Assembly (NCBI GenBank): GCA_964035575.1
Contig: OZ037856.1
Location: forward strand, 1,550,001-1,614,000
DNA from: Rhynchopus sp. YZ270_cl-10
Taxonomy: Eukaryota; Euglenozoa; Diplonemea; Diplonemida; Diplonemidae
Direction of reading: 5' to 3'
DNA: 64,000 nucleotides
The first letter of the stretch is position 1. Each line of letters starts with the position of its first letter. The position numbers and the translations under genes are program-made. Under the pieces are notes generated by a model, which was not told where the DNA came from, ran no database searches, and saw only the letters and a list, made by a program, of their open reading frames with translations. Of this stretch, positions 20,863 to 30,999 are shown in pieces.

Positions 20863-21528
20863 ATGAACACACTATTAGAAGGCAAAGTGATAGAAGCAAG
20901 AGACCCTGGAAACCGTGCCCAGCTTGTTGCATTCCATTTTTCAGAAACATGTGAAACGAAAGGACGAACAGCATATCTTCAAGGAACCCTTGGAAATAGG
21001 CCACTGAATGTGTGCATACTATTTCACAGAGGGAAATGTAAGTCACAGAAGACGTGCCGTCAACTACATGTCAGTCCAGATGCTGTGGACAGACTTCGCG
21101 ATGAAATGGCGGGCCAGTGCTGCGCACTTCATTCCGGAAAATGGGTCAGCAAAAAATGCGTCATGTTGAAGGGAAAGGACAATATAGCATTGCTCTCTGT
21201 GAGCAATTTCAGCAGTACAAGAGGTTTGGAGGAGCTTTTGCGCCGGGGGGACAAGATTATTGTACAAAAGAACAGGATTTGTGGGCTGAACAAATTGAAG
21301 AGATGCAAATGGGGGGAGCGTTGTATCAACATCCATATATGCCGAGAACTTGACCTGGAGAACCTTGCATCATTCTGCCCTTCCAGTACTTGCTCCAGCA
21401 GTGAATCCTATGCAGACACCTGGCAGGAATGCACATCGAGCAGCAAATCTAGTGTTGATACCCTATCTCCCTCAGCATCTGAAATAACCTTCATGGCACT
21501 GAACAGGTTTGCTGCACACTGGGTTTAA
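20863..21528 (+). CDS. Two-finger CCCH zinc-finger protein
   Basis: 221 residues, no intron, start context CACAACATG, stop TAA followed at once by AATAAA-type signals. Two fingers fit C-x7-C-x5-C-x3-H exactly: C51/C59/C65/H69 and C140/C148/C154/H158. CCCH fingers of this spacing usually bind RNA, so a role in mRNA handling is likely but not shown. The C-terminal ~50 residues are Ser-rich and low-complexity. I do not recognise a specific orthologue. The next gene on the same strand starts 193 bp after the stop. An identical copy lies at 44211-44876. Confidence 0.8.
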   Translation: MNTLLEGKVIEARDPGNRAQLVAFHFSETCETKGRTAYLQGTLGNRPLNVCILFHRGKCKSQKTCRQLHVSPDAVDRLRDEMAGQCCALHSGKWVSKKCVMLKGKDNIALLSVSNFSSTRGLEELLRRGDKIIVQKNRICGLNKLKRCKWGERCINIHICRELDLENLASFCPSSTCSSSESYADTWQECTSSSKSSVDTLSPSASEITFMALNRFAAHWV

Positions 21529-21721
21529 TAAATAAAAACCAAGACAAAAGAAAACAAAAATAAAGAACACTCCAAATTAAATAATATTGCAACCCATCCC
21601 AATTATTACTTATCCCTCCATCTGTTTTTCTTGTATTCTTTAAGTTTTTATTGTCTTACTCAACGGACTAACACATCACAGGCCACTACTACAAATATAC
21701 TGTCAACACAACAAGAACACA

Positions 21722-22954
21722 ATGAGCTCAGTAGATTCTGTTCAGCAGTATTCTGTCATATCAACAGCAGGAGGCAGCATAGGAAACACAGACTCAGACT
21801 TTGAACCCAGCGGTTGCTTCAACATCACTGACATTACAGGACCCACCAATCCAGTGGAGCGAGGATACGCATCAGTTCTGCTGAATGGCTTACAACTTAT
21901 ACGTTGCAACCTCCCGCTCCCAGGGAAAGAAGAAACACTCACAGTGTCAGCTAATGAAGACATAAACATCACTGGGGAAAAGGGCGGGCTTGGCCTTGAC
22001 GCTCTCTTTATCACAACTCATGATCCGCTTCCTGGGAGTGCATGGAATGCAACCCTGAAATGTACCTGTGAAGGCCGTGAGGACTTTGAAGTTGATCTTG
22101 GGAACCTCGTGCAATCTCAAGATGCATCACACTCTGGCCACTACATTGCATACCACCCAACTACATTCACAGTGAAGGTTCAACACATGCCAATTGACAA
22201 TGTGAAGCAAGGGTCCGCAGAGAGGCAACTTGTTAAAGAGGTCAGAGCTATTTTGGAAAACCCACGGCTGAATGTGTGCAGAGGTTCTCTGGGGTCTATT
22301 GTGCTGAGCAACAAAGCGAAGGAGAGTCCACTCTACGACAACGTTGTGGGGAAATGCTACGGTGGTGCCTGGCAGGAATTTCTCAGGGCCCATCCTGAGG
22401 ACTTCTCTCTGTTCCACTATTCTGATGAGGATATTGTTGAAAATTGTCTTGCTCCACAGATAAAAAAGTCTGATGCACGTGTCTGCCTCTTTGGAACACC
22501 GCTCTCTTCAGTGCGCGAAATAGACAAGTCTAGAAGCAAAGTCCAACGTGAAGATGAGGAAAATCTTAAAAAGGCCCTGCTAGGAATGCTCTCTGAAGGC
22601 CCCATGTCCCAGAAGGAGCTGTTGCAGAAGTTGAATGGATTTGAAGTGTTCACAAACTCTCTATTCCCAAGCCACTCTCTTCTCATGCGGTTTCTCTCCA
22701 GACACGATAAAACATTTGTGTGGACAGCAGGGCCCGACCAGCCTACGCGTATTGGCCTGGCTTCTTCTGATAGAATTCTCTGCCACGAAAGTCAGAACTA
22801 TATAAAACCTAGCACAAGTAGCACATCTCAGAAGCACAGCCTACCTCGTTTTCTTAATCAGCACATAGGGTTCAACATGAAGCCAACTTCTCAACAGCAG
22901 CCAGTGTACCGACATGATCCATACAGCACCGTGCCATTCTACTATTCCCAATAA
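21722..22954 (+). CDS. Unrecognised 410-residue protein, possible tandem winged-helix repeats
   Basis: Intronless ORF, start context AGAACACAATG, stop TAA. I do not recognise the family. Residues ~30-155 look beta-rich. Two C-terminal segments resemble each other by eye: ~170-245 (EVRAILEN...GGAWQEFLRAHPEDFSLF) and ~280-348 (ALLGMLSEGPMSQKELLQKL...LLMRFLSRHDKTFVW). Both end in FL-x-(A/R)H-x-x-x-F, which suggests two small helix-turn-helix or LOTUS-like units. The tail is Ser/Tyr-rich. There are no membrane segments or signal peptide. Being next to the CCCH gene on the same strand, it may share an RNA-related role, but that is inference only. Identical copy at 45070-46302. Confidence 0.75.
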   Translation: MSSVDSVQQYSVISTAGGSIGNTDSDFEPSGCFNITDITGPTNPVERGYASVLLNGLQLIRCNLPLPGKEETLTVSANEDINITGEKGGLGLDALFITTHDPLPGSAWNATLKCTCEGREDFEVDLGNLVQSQDASHSGHYIAYHPTTFTVKVQHMPIDNVKQGSAERQLVKEVRAILENPRLNVCRGSLGSIVLSNKAKESPLYDNVVGKCYGGAWQEFLRAHPEDFSLFHYSDEDIVENCLAPQIKKSDARVCLFGTPLSSVREIDKSRSKVQREDEENLKKALLGMLSEGPMSQKELLQKLNGFEVFTNSLFPSHSLLMRFLSRHDKTFVWTAGPDQPTRIGLASSDRILCHESQNYIKPSTSSTSQKHSLPRFLNQHIGFNMKPTSQQQPVYRHDPYSTVPFYYSQ

Positions 22955-23774
22955 TATGTAACTACACCAGTTCCGCAAACCCAGATGACCAGTCACCCAT
23001 ATGTGAACCCCTCTCCCTACCTACCCTCACATAAAAAAAAGAAGAAAAAAAAGAAAGAAATCAAATAAAGAAGGATGCAAAGAGAGAAAAAAAGAAATAA
23101 AGAGCTTGCACTGTTTCACAAAAATGAAGGAAAAAAGAAAAAAAGTGATATCTCCCCCACTCCCTCTGCTTAGACATAGTTTTTTACCTTCCCCCAGCCA
23201 AGAAACAACAACACATCACACCACAGCTCACCAGAGAACCACAACTTCATGTGTACAAGGGCAGTATACATTCACACTCTCTCGGTTTCTAGGCTTCTAG
23301 GGAAAGGTTCTAGGCACTCCCGTGGTGTTACTCACCCACAAACCCACGCAAACCCAAAAGGCATGAGGTAATGTCCTCAGAATCCTCCACTGACCCCCCC
23401 AGTCCTCTCATTTGCAAGTCTCCACACCTCTCACCACAGGAACACCTAAGACAACACACGGGGGGGTTGTAATTTATGGACAGATTTTACGGATATTCTG
23501 TCCATAAATTTGGTTCTGTCCATAAAAGCTCAATTTTTGCATTCGGAAAATTTTCCAGGATTTTGCCTTTTTTTTGGTGCACATGGTGTTTTCTCTTGGT
23601 TTTCTGGTTTCTCGCTGGGTTTGGAGGTCCCTGCTGTGTGTGTGTGGGTTGTGGCCCTGACCGTGAACCACCCACCCTACGTGGCCCACCCCCCAAACCC
23701 CCCCACCACAAGTATATACCCACAGACTCAAACCACAGAACAACACATACCCTTAAACACGTACAAACTTCAAC
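22955..23774 (+). promoter_or_regulatory. Intergenic region and actin upstream sequence with iterons
   Basis: No gene is seen. 23030-23110 is A-rich (3' UTR of the preceding gene). At 23472-23526 lies the three-site iteron (ATTTATGGACAGA, its inverted copy, then a second TCTGTCCATAAA) found in the Helitron 3' flanks. Here the CCCTGTAT hairpin is missing and a short GGAAAATTTTCC palindrome follows. The iteron is ~250 bp upstream of the actin ATG. A promoter function is possible but unproven. Confidence 0.5.
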
Positions 23775-24948
23775 ATGGATGATGACCAGCAAGCAATCGT
23801 CTGTGACAATGGGTCTGGGATGGTGAAGGCAGGTTTCGCAGGAGACGATGCCCCGAGGTCCGTGTTTCCGTCCATTGTTGGAAGGCCAAAGACTGCTGCA
23901 GCAATGATGGGAACGGCAAAGAAGGAAGCCTATATTGGTGACGACGCACAGTCCAAGCGTGGTATTCTGCTGATCAAGTATCCGATTGAGCATGGTATCA
24001 TCACAAACTGGGATGACATGGAAAAGATCTGGCACCACACCTTCTTCAACGAGCTCCGTGTTGCACCTGAGGATCACCCTGTGCTTCTCACAGAAGCGCC
24101 CATGAACCCAAAGGCCAACCGTGAAAAGATGACACAGATCATGTTTGAGACGTTCAACAGCCCTGCAATGTACGTTGGGATCCAGGCGGTGCTGTCCCTG
24201 TACTCGTCTGGACGCACAACAGGAATTGTTCTTGACTCAGGAGATGGTGTGACCCACACAGTTCCCATCTACGAGGGGTACTCTCTGCCACACGCCGTGC
24301 TTCGTATTGACATGGCTGGAAGAGACATGACAGACTGGATGATTAAGCTTCTGACAGAACGTGGTAACAGCTTTGTCACCTCTGCAGAGCGCGAGATTGT
24401 GCGTGATGTGAAAGAAAAGCTCGCCTACGTTGCCTTGGTATGCATATTTTTTACAGGAAAAAGAAAACCCAAAAACCCACCAGGACTTTGACGAGGAGAT
24501 GTCCCTGGCCTCGTCATCATCGTCGTTGGAAAAGGACTACGAGCTTCCCGATGGACAGGTGATCACAGTGGGCTCAGAGAGATTCCGTTGCCCTGAGGCA
24601 CTCTTCAAGCCACAGTTCATTGGGCTTGAGGCAAATGGCATCCATGAGACGGTGTACAACTCCATCATGAAGTGTGACATCGATGTGCGTAAGGACTTGT
24701 ACGCCAACATTGTTCTCTCAGGAGGAACTACCATGTACGAGGGGCTTGCAGACCGTCTTTCCAAGGAAGTCACAAACCTGGCACCAAACAGCATGAAGAT
24801 CAAGGTTGTTGCCCCACCGGAGAGAAAGTACTCTGTGTGGATTGGAGGGTCTATTCTCTCTTCCCTTTCCACCTTTGCGTCCATGTGGGTAAAGAAGGAG
24901 GAGTATGATGAGAGTGGCCCAGGGATTGTTCATAAGAAGTGCTTCTAG
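23775..24948 (+). CDS. ACT1: Actin
   Basis: Exons 23775-24437 and 24484-24948 give 375 residues, the canonical actin length, with no gaps against conventional actins. The intron 24438-24483 (46 bp, GTATGC...CACCAG) is phase 0. An earlier TTTTTACAG inside it would give a 20-bp intron and break the frame, so the later acceptor is used. Diagnostic segments: [24 protein letters not shown] with His73, [53 protein letters not shown] and the C-terminus [10 protein letters not shown]. The DNase-I loop (residues 39-52, [14 protein letters not shown]) departs from the usual form; Met44 is kept but Met47 is Thr and Gln41 is Ala. Cytoskeletal filament protein. Identical copy at 47123-48296. Confidence 0.97.
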
Positions 24949-25559
24949 TCATAAAAAACGACAAATGAATACAAAAAAATTAAAATAAAAAATACAAAAT
25001 AAAAATCAAGACAAAACAAAAAAAACAAATACAAACTTTCGGGGTGTTGGGGATAGGGTTATTGCGAGAACTTGCCTGTAGTGTGGATTTTTTTTATTTG
25101 ATTGTACTGTATATTCCGTCGTATGCGGCAAAAATTACAAATGATACAAACAAAAAAGCAAAATTTAATATATTTTTAACACAAATAAAACCAAAATAAT
25201 AAAAGGAGACATGAATACAAAAGAAAATAAGACAGCAAACAAAAAAAACACCAAAGCAGAAACAAAAGCAAAAAACAAAACCAAAAAGTGAAAAAATAAA
25301 AAAGAAACATACTATTTTCCCTGTTAAGCTTGAAACACCCATAAACCCCAACACACACTACACAGAAACAATAATACCTCTGTCCAACACATACTAACAA
25401 TAACAGAAACTAATCTACCTCTTTCCAAGCCTCCATAGCATTCATCAATACCCTCTGCTACCTTCTCTCACAAACCTTTGCGCATAATATATAACATGCA
25501 CAAAAGACAAGAAAACCTATACGGTTATTATAGAATATTTTCGGCAGTCTATATGTTGG
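24949..25559. other. A-rich intergenic region after actin
   Basis: No gene is seen. Adenine-rich 3' UTR/intergenic sequence; the minus-strand frames here are low-complexity Phe/Cys runs. Confidence 0.6.
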
Positions 25560-25830
25560 AAACAACACTTTCTATGATGGCACTCCTACCAACCATAAGA
25601 GGCATGAGTATCAGGTATACATAGTATACACTGTATACACACCATACACTGTGTATACTTGTATACACAGCAAACACAGTACTGATCATGGCCTATATGT
25701 TCCAAACTACATGTTCTATGGTGACGGCACTCCTACTAAATCACTGACCAACCATAAGAGGCATTAGTTGCAGGTTTACACACTGTACACAGTATACACA
25801 GTATACACAGTGATGGTCATAGCCTATATG
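25560..25830. repeat. Diverged members of the 168-bp satellite upstream of ARF
   Basis: Three imperfect units carry GGTGACGGCACTCCTAC and ACTGACCAACCATAA with TATACACAG/TGTACACAG 9-mers. Same orientation as the array at 27.2-29.6 kb, more diverged. They end ~130 bp before the ARF start codon, so they lie in its promoter region. Confidence 0.75.
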
Positions 25831-25961
25831 TTCTATGATGAGGACACTCCTACAAACTCCAACCTCACTGAACTGAGCCCATACCAACCCCCTCCGCTCA
25901 CTCCACCCACTCCACCCACATATTACTACAGTAACACAAAAGTGACACATATATTTTCACC

Positions 25962-26507
25962 ATGGGTAACATTACCTCTGCACTGACAACTCTCTTTGCA
26001 GGGAAGAAGAATGTGAAGATGCTGATGGTGGGGCTCGATGCTTCTGGCAAGACCACTGTGCTGTACAAGCTGAAGTTAGGGGATTTGATCACATCCATAC
26101 CGACGATCGGGTTCAATGTGGAGACAGTGGAGTACAAGAACCTCAAGTTCACTATGTGGGACGTTGGTGGCCAGGACAAGCTGAGACCGCTGTGGCGCCA
26201 CTACTTTGAGGGGACTGATGGCATTATATTTGTTGTTGACAGCAACGACAGGGACAGAATTTCTCTTGCACGTGATGAGCTGCACAAGCTGGCAACAGAT
26301 GATGCCCTCCGTGATGCAACACTTCTTGTGCTTGCAAACAAACAGGATCTTCCAAAGGCGATGACCCCAGCTGAAATGACTGACAAACTTGGGCTGCACT
26401 CTCTAAGGCTCCGGGAGTGGTACATCCAGGGAAGTTGCGCTGCAACTGGTGAAGGTTTGTATGAAGGACTTGACTGGCTGTCATCCTCCATGAAGTCAAG
26501 AAACTAG
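25962..26507 (+). CDS. ARF1: ADP-ribosylation factor, ARF1 type
   Basis: 181 residues, the same length as classical ARF1, intronless, start context TTCACCATGG. Gly2 for N-myristoylation and an amphipathic N-helix (2-17). P-loop GLDASGKTT (24-32; the usual second Ala is Ser28), switch 1 PTIGFN (47-52), switch 2 WDVGGQDK (66-73) with catalytic Gln71, NKQDL, and [15 protein letters not shown]. All GTP-binding and membrane-switch elements are intact. ARF1 recruits coat proteins at the Golgi; that role is transferred from the family. It follows actin on the same strand. Identical copy at 49310-49855. Confidence 0.97.
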   Translation: MGNITSALTTLFAGKKNVKMLMVGLDASGKTTVLYKLKLGDLITSIPTIGFNVETVEYKNLKFTMWDVGGQDKLRPLWRHYFEGTDGIIFVVDSNDRDRISLARDELHKLATDDALRDATLLVLANKQDLPKAMTPAEMTDKLGLHSLRLREWYIQGSCAATGEGLYEGLDWLSSSMKSRN

Positions 26508-26931
26508 GGTTTTTTAAAGGATATAGGGAGGAAATACAAAAACTGAGACTGGGGAGGGACGACAAGACACATCTAGCCTGTCATGTCAATGTTTTCTTCA
26601 AATACAGAGATATGAAAACAAATGCTCCAACAAAAACAAAAAAGGAATGTTCAATCAAACCCAATGCACCCGTATTTTTGCTTTATCACTTGTCTAAAAT
26701 CTTTATTCCTTCCATAATCTTTTGCCAACATACCCACACGCCAACATCAGCTTCTACTTTCCAACATCATACTACAACATGCAAATATACAAGGTGAGGA
26801 ATTCTGACCGCCCTGCTTAATAGAGACTGAGATACAGTAGTGTATCACACATGTTGGACTGGTGCACAAGGGTTCTGGGGGAACCCCACGTACTATGAGT
26901 TTACACAGTAATTCCCTGTGTATGACCCTGT
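26508..26931. other. Intergenic region after ARF
   Basis: No gene is seen. ARF 3' UTR and unique sequence leading to a dispersed repeat. Confidence 0.5.
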
Positions 26932-27179
26932 AAGGGTACCCACAGACCTCAGTAGGCCAAGTAAATTGATGTCTACTATGTATTTTTGGGCCCACGACCA
27001 CCATACTTTGACGCCATTGCTCCGATGAAGCCACTACAGTAAGCCATTTGAAAACATGTTTTTGGCCATTTTGGGATTTATGGACAGAAACGTTGACAAA
27101 TCTGTCCATAAATTACGTTCTGTCCATAAAAGCCAGGATCCTGGCCAAAAATCCCTGTATTGAAAATACAGGGATTTTT
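26932..27179. repeat. Dispersed ~250-bp repeat with iteron/stem-loop, solo copy after ARF
   Basis: It matches the repeats in the H2 3' flank from GGGTACCCACAGACCTCAG to the terminal hairpin. Iterons begin at 27076; the hairpin is 27147-27179. Here it stands alone, with no Helitron ORF beside it, so the repeat either moves on its own or marks a lost Helitron. Confidence 0.75.
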
Positions 27180-27184
27180 GGCTT

Positions 27185-29580
27185 TGCTCCACACAGTGTA
27201 CACAGAGCACTACACAGTGTACACAGTATACACAGTGTACACGGCACTCCTACAATCCCACTGACCAACCATAAAAGGCAAGGGTTGCTGGAAAACACAG
27301 TGTAAACAGTGTACACAGTGTACACAGTGTACACAGTGTAAACACTGTACACAGTATACACAGTATACACAGGACAAAATATTGCTAATATATGTTAAGA
27401 TTATTATTCCTATGGTGACGACACTCCTACAAACCCACTGACCAACCATAAAAGACAAGGGTTGCTGGTATACACAGTATACACAGTGTAAACAGTGTAC
27501 ACAGTGTAAACACTGTACACAGTATACACAGTATACACAGGACAAAATATTGCTAATATATGTTAAGATTATTATTCCTATGGTGACAGCACTCCTACAA
27601 ACCCACTGACCAACCATAAAAGGCAAGGGTTGCTGGTATACACAGTGTAAACAGTGTACATAGTGTACACAGTGTAAACACTGTACACAGTATACACAGT
27701 ATACACAGGACAAAATATTGCTAATATATGTTAAGATTATTATTCCTATGGTGACGACACTCCTACAAACCCACTGACCAACCATAAAAGACAAGGGTTG
27801 CTGGTATACACAGTATACACAGTGTAAACAGTGTACACAGTGTAAACACTGTACACAGTATACACAGTATACACAGGACAAAATATTGCTAATATATGTT
27901 AAGATTATTATTCCTATGGTGACAGCACTCCTACAAACCCACTGACCAACCATAAAAGGCAAGGGTTGCTGGTATACACAGTGTAAACAGTGTACATAGT
28001 GTACACAGTGTAAACACTGTACACAGTATACACAGTATACACAGGACAAAATATTGCTAATATATGTTAAGATTATTATTCCTATGGTGACGGCACTCCT
28101 ACAAACCCACTGACCAACCATAAAAGGCAAGGGTTGCTGGTATACACAGTGTAAACACTGTACACAGTGTACACAGTGTAAACACAGTACACAGTATACA
28201 CAGTATACACAGGACAAAATATTGCTAATATATGTTAAGATTATTATTCCTATGGTGACGGCACTCCTACAAACCCACTGACCAACCATAAAAGGCAAGG
28301 GTTGCTGGTATACACAGTGTAAACAGTGTACACAGTGTACACAGTGTACATAGTGTACACAGCATACACAGGACAAAATATTGCTAATATATGTTAAGAT
28401 TATTATTCCTATGGTGACGGCACTCCTACAAACCCACTGACCAACCGTAAAAGACAAGGCTTGCTGGTACACACAGTATACACAGTGTAAACAGTGTACA
28501 CAGTGTACACAGTGTACACAGTGTACACAGTGTACACAGTGTACACAGTGTACACAGTGTACACAGTGTACACAGTGTAAACACTGTACACAGTATACAC
28601 AGCATACGCAGGACAAAATATTGCTAATATATGTTAAGATTATTATTCCTATGGTGACGGCACTCCTACAAACCCACTGACCAACCGTAAAAGACAAGGC
28701 TTGCTGGTACACACAGTATACACAGTGTACACAGTGTACACAGTGTACACAGTGTAAACACTGTACACAGAAAACACAGCATACACAGGACAAAATATTG
28801 CTAAAAAATGTTAAGATTATTATTCCTATGGTGACGGCACTCCTACAAACCCACTGACCAACCGTAAAAGACAAGGCTTGCTGGTACACACAGTATACAC
28901 AGTGTACACAGTGTACACAGTGTACACAGTGTACACAGTGTAAACACTGTACACAGAAAACACAGCATACACAGGACAAAATATTGCTAAAAAATGTTAA
29001 GATTATTATTCCTATGGTGACGGCACTCCTACAAACCCACTGACCAACCATAAAAGGCAAGGGTTGCTGGTATACACAGTGTAAACAGTGTACACAGTGT
29101 ACACAGTGTACATAGTGTACACAGTATACACAGTATACACAGGACAAAATATTGCTAATATATGTTAAGATTATTAATCCTATGGTGACGGCACTCCTAC
29201 AAACCCACTGACCAACCATAAAAGGCAAGGGTTGCTGGTATACACAGTGTAAACAGTGTACACAGTGTACACACTTTTAACACTGTACACAGTATACACA
29301 GTATACACAGGACAAAATATTGCTAATATATGTTAAGATTATTTATCCTATGGTGACGGCACTCCTACAAACCCACTGACCAACCATAAAAGGCAAGGGT
29401 TGCTGGTACACACAGTATACACAGTGTAAACAGTGTAAACAGTGTAAACAGTGTACACAGTGTACACAGTGTACACAGTGTACACAGCATACACAGGACA
29501 AAATATTGCTAATATATGTTAAGATTATTATTCCTATGGTGACGGCACTCCTACAAACCCACTGACCAACCATAATTGCT
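27185..29580. repeat. 168-bp satellite with embedded TGTACACAG/TATACACAG 9-mers
   Basis: The phrase TATGGTGAC recurs at 27411, 27579, 27747, 27915, 28083, 28251, 28410, 28650, 28827, 29013, 29181, 29349 and 29535. Spacings are 168, or 168 plus or minus multiples of 9 (159, 177, 186, 240). Each unit has a constant part (GGACAAAATATTGCTAATA, CCCACTGACCAACC) and a variable run of 9-mers. Because 168 and 9 are multiples of 3, a minus-strand frame stays open for 672 codons; I regard it as non-coding. Confidence 0.92.
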
Positions 29581-29604
29581 ATGGGTTGCAGGTTTTCACA
29601 GTGA

Positions 29605-29815
29605 CCCGCACGACCCCCACGACCCACATAACCCCCACGACCCCCACGACCCCCACAACCCCCACGACCCCCCCAACCCCCACGACCCCCACAACCCCCA
29701 CGACCCCCACGACCCCCACGACCCCCACAACCCCCACGACCCCCCCAACCCCCACGACCCCCACGACCCCCATGACCCCCACGACCCGCAAACCCCCACA
29801 ACCCCCATAACCCGC
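29605..29815. repeat. (ACCCCCACG)n 9-bp array
   Basis: About 23 units of a C-rich 9-mer (ACCCCCACG/ACCCCCACA variants), lying between the 168-bp satellite and the 8-mer array. Confidence 0.9.
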
Positions 29816-29861
29816 CACCTTGCCATCCATTTGACCTGAAACCCGGTAATATATATAGTGT

Positions 29862-30212
29862 AACCCGCAAACCCGCAAACCCGCAAACCCGCAAACCCGC
29901 AAACCCGCAAACCCGCAAACCCGCAAACCCGCAAACCCGCAAACCCGCAAACCCGCAAACCCGCAAACCGCAAACCCGCAAACCCGCAAACCCGCAAACC
30001 CGCAAACCCGCAAACCCGTAAACCCGCAAACCCGCAAACCCGCAAACCCGTAAACCCGCAAACCCGCAAACCCGCAAACCCGCAAACCCGCAAACCCGCA
30101 AACCCGCAAACCCGCAAACCCGCAAACCCGCAAACCCGCAAACCCGCAAACCCGCAAACCCGCAAACCCGCAAACCCGCAAACCCGCAAACCCGCAAACC
30201 CGCAAACCCGCA
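29862..30212. repeat. (CCCGCAAA)n 8-bp array
   Basis: About 43 units, one of them a base short. The left border GACCTGAAACCCGGTAATA followed by TATATAGTGTAACCCG is the same as at the 57.57-kb array. The right border is CACTAGAAG, a variant of the CACGAGAAG edge seen elsewhere. Confidence 0.95.
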
Positions 30213-30999
30213 CTAGAAGAAAGCTCGCTAAAATGTGGCAGGATGGTGTGGTTGTGAGGTATATGGCTCCGCCTCGAATTAGTGTTGAAAAGATTAGTAT
30301 TATTCAGCAAATTCAGAAATGATGTGCCTATTCATTCATAGGAAACCTGAATTGCCACGGAAAAGTCGAAAAAATGAGGGAGGATATAGTTATGAGGCAC
30401 GTTGCTACGCCGCGAATTATTGATGCATGCTGCTGACATGACTGATACAGTAAAAGATTATCAGAAAAGCTCACTGAAATGTAGCAGGATTTACCCACTA
30501 AATAATTAGACAAAAACTGCTAAATTTATCAGGGTTAGTGTGTTTATGGATATTTTGCTCCGCCGCTAATATTAGAGACTGTGGGTGTTATTTGTTTGTG
30601 GTTAAGCTGTTTGGATCCGCCGCAAAATTACTCACAGGGATAAGAAAGCTCGCCAACATGTAGCAAGCTCGTCTGGTTGTGGTGTGGTTGCTCCGCCGCT
30701 ATTAATTTTTCAGGTTTGCATGACTATAAGATAGTTTGCACAGTGTTATGTACTATCAGCTCAGGGGAAGACTGCTACCAGTGTCAAAATAATGGTACTT
30801 GTGTGTGCTTGGCTATTTTCCACACATCTTAACGTAAGGAAGGCATGTTTATTTTGAGACTTCCCATGTTTGACAAAGTTGTGTGCAAGCGATAATCGTT
30901 GTGCTTCCAATGAAGTACAACGGCAGTGTTCTAAGTACTGACTTGTCCTGGGAAGCTAGTCATCAATGTCAAAAATATGGTGGTTTTCTGTTTTCTAAA
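30213..30999. repeat. Degenerate repeats, otherwise nothing seen
   Basis: 30220-30720 holds about five decayed units with AAGCTCGCTAAAATGTGGCA, GTGGTTGTGAGG and GCTCCGCCGC-AATTA motifs spaced 80-150 bp. 30720-30999 shows no gene or repeat I can name. Confidence 0.5.

Noticed and set aside
24438-24457. Shorter actin intron ending TTTTTACAG
   Set aside because: It would be 20 bp and shift the actin frame; the acceptor at 24483 restores DFDEEM.
23775-24948. Actin as a processed retrocopy
   Set aside because: The intron is present in both copies, and flanks match over many kilobases.
20863-26507. Host genes captured as Helitron cargo
   Set aside because: Genes keep introns, spacing and separate orientation, and no Helitron end can be fixed around them; block duplication explains the data.
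27210-29228. 672-codon Cys-rich frame across the 168-bp satellite
   Set aside because: Unit and sub-unit lengths divide by three, so an open frame arises without selection; no start context or domain.
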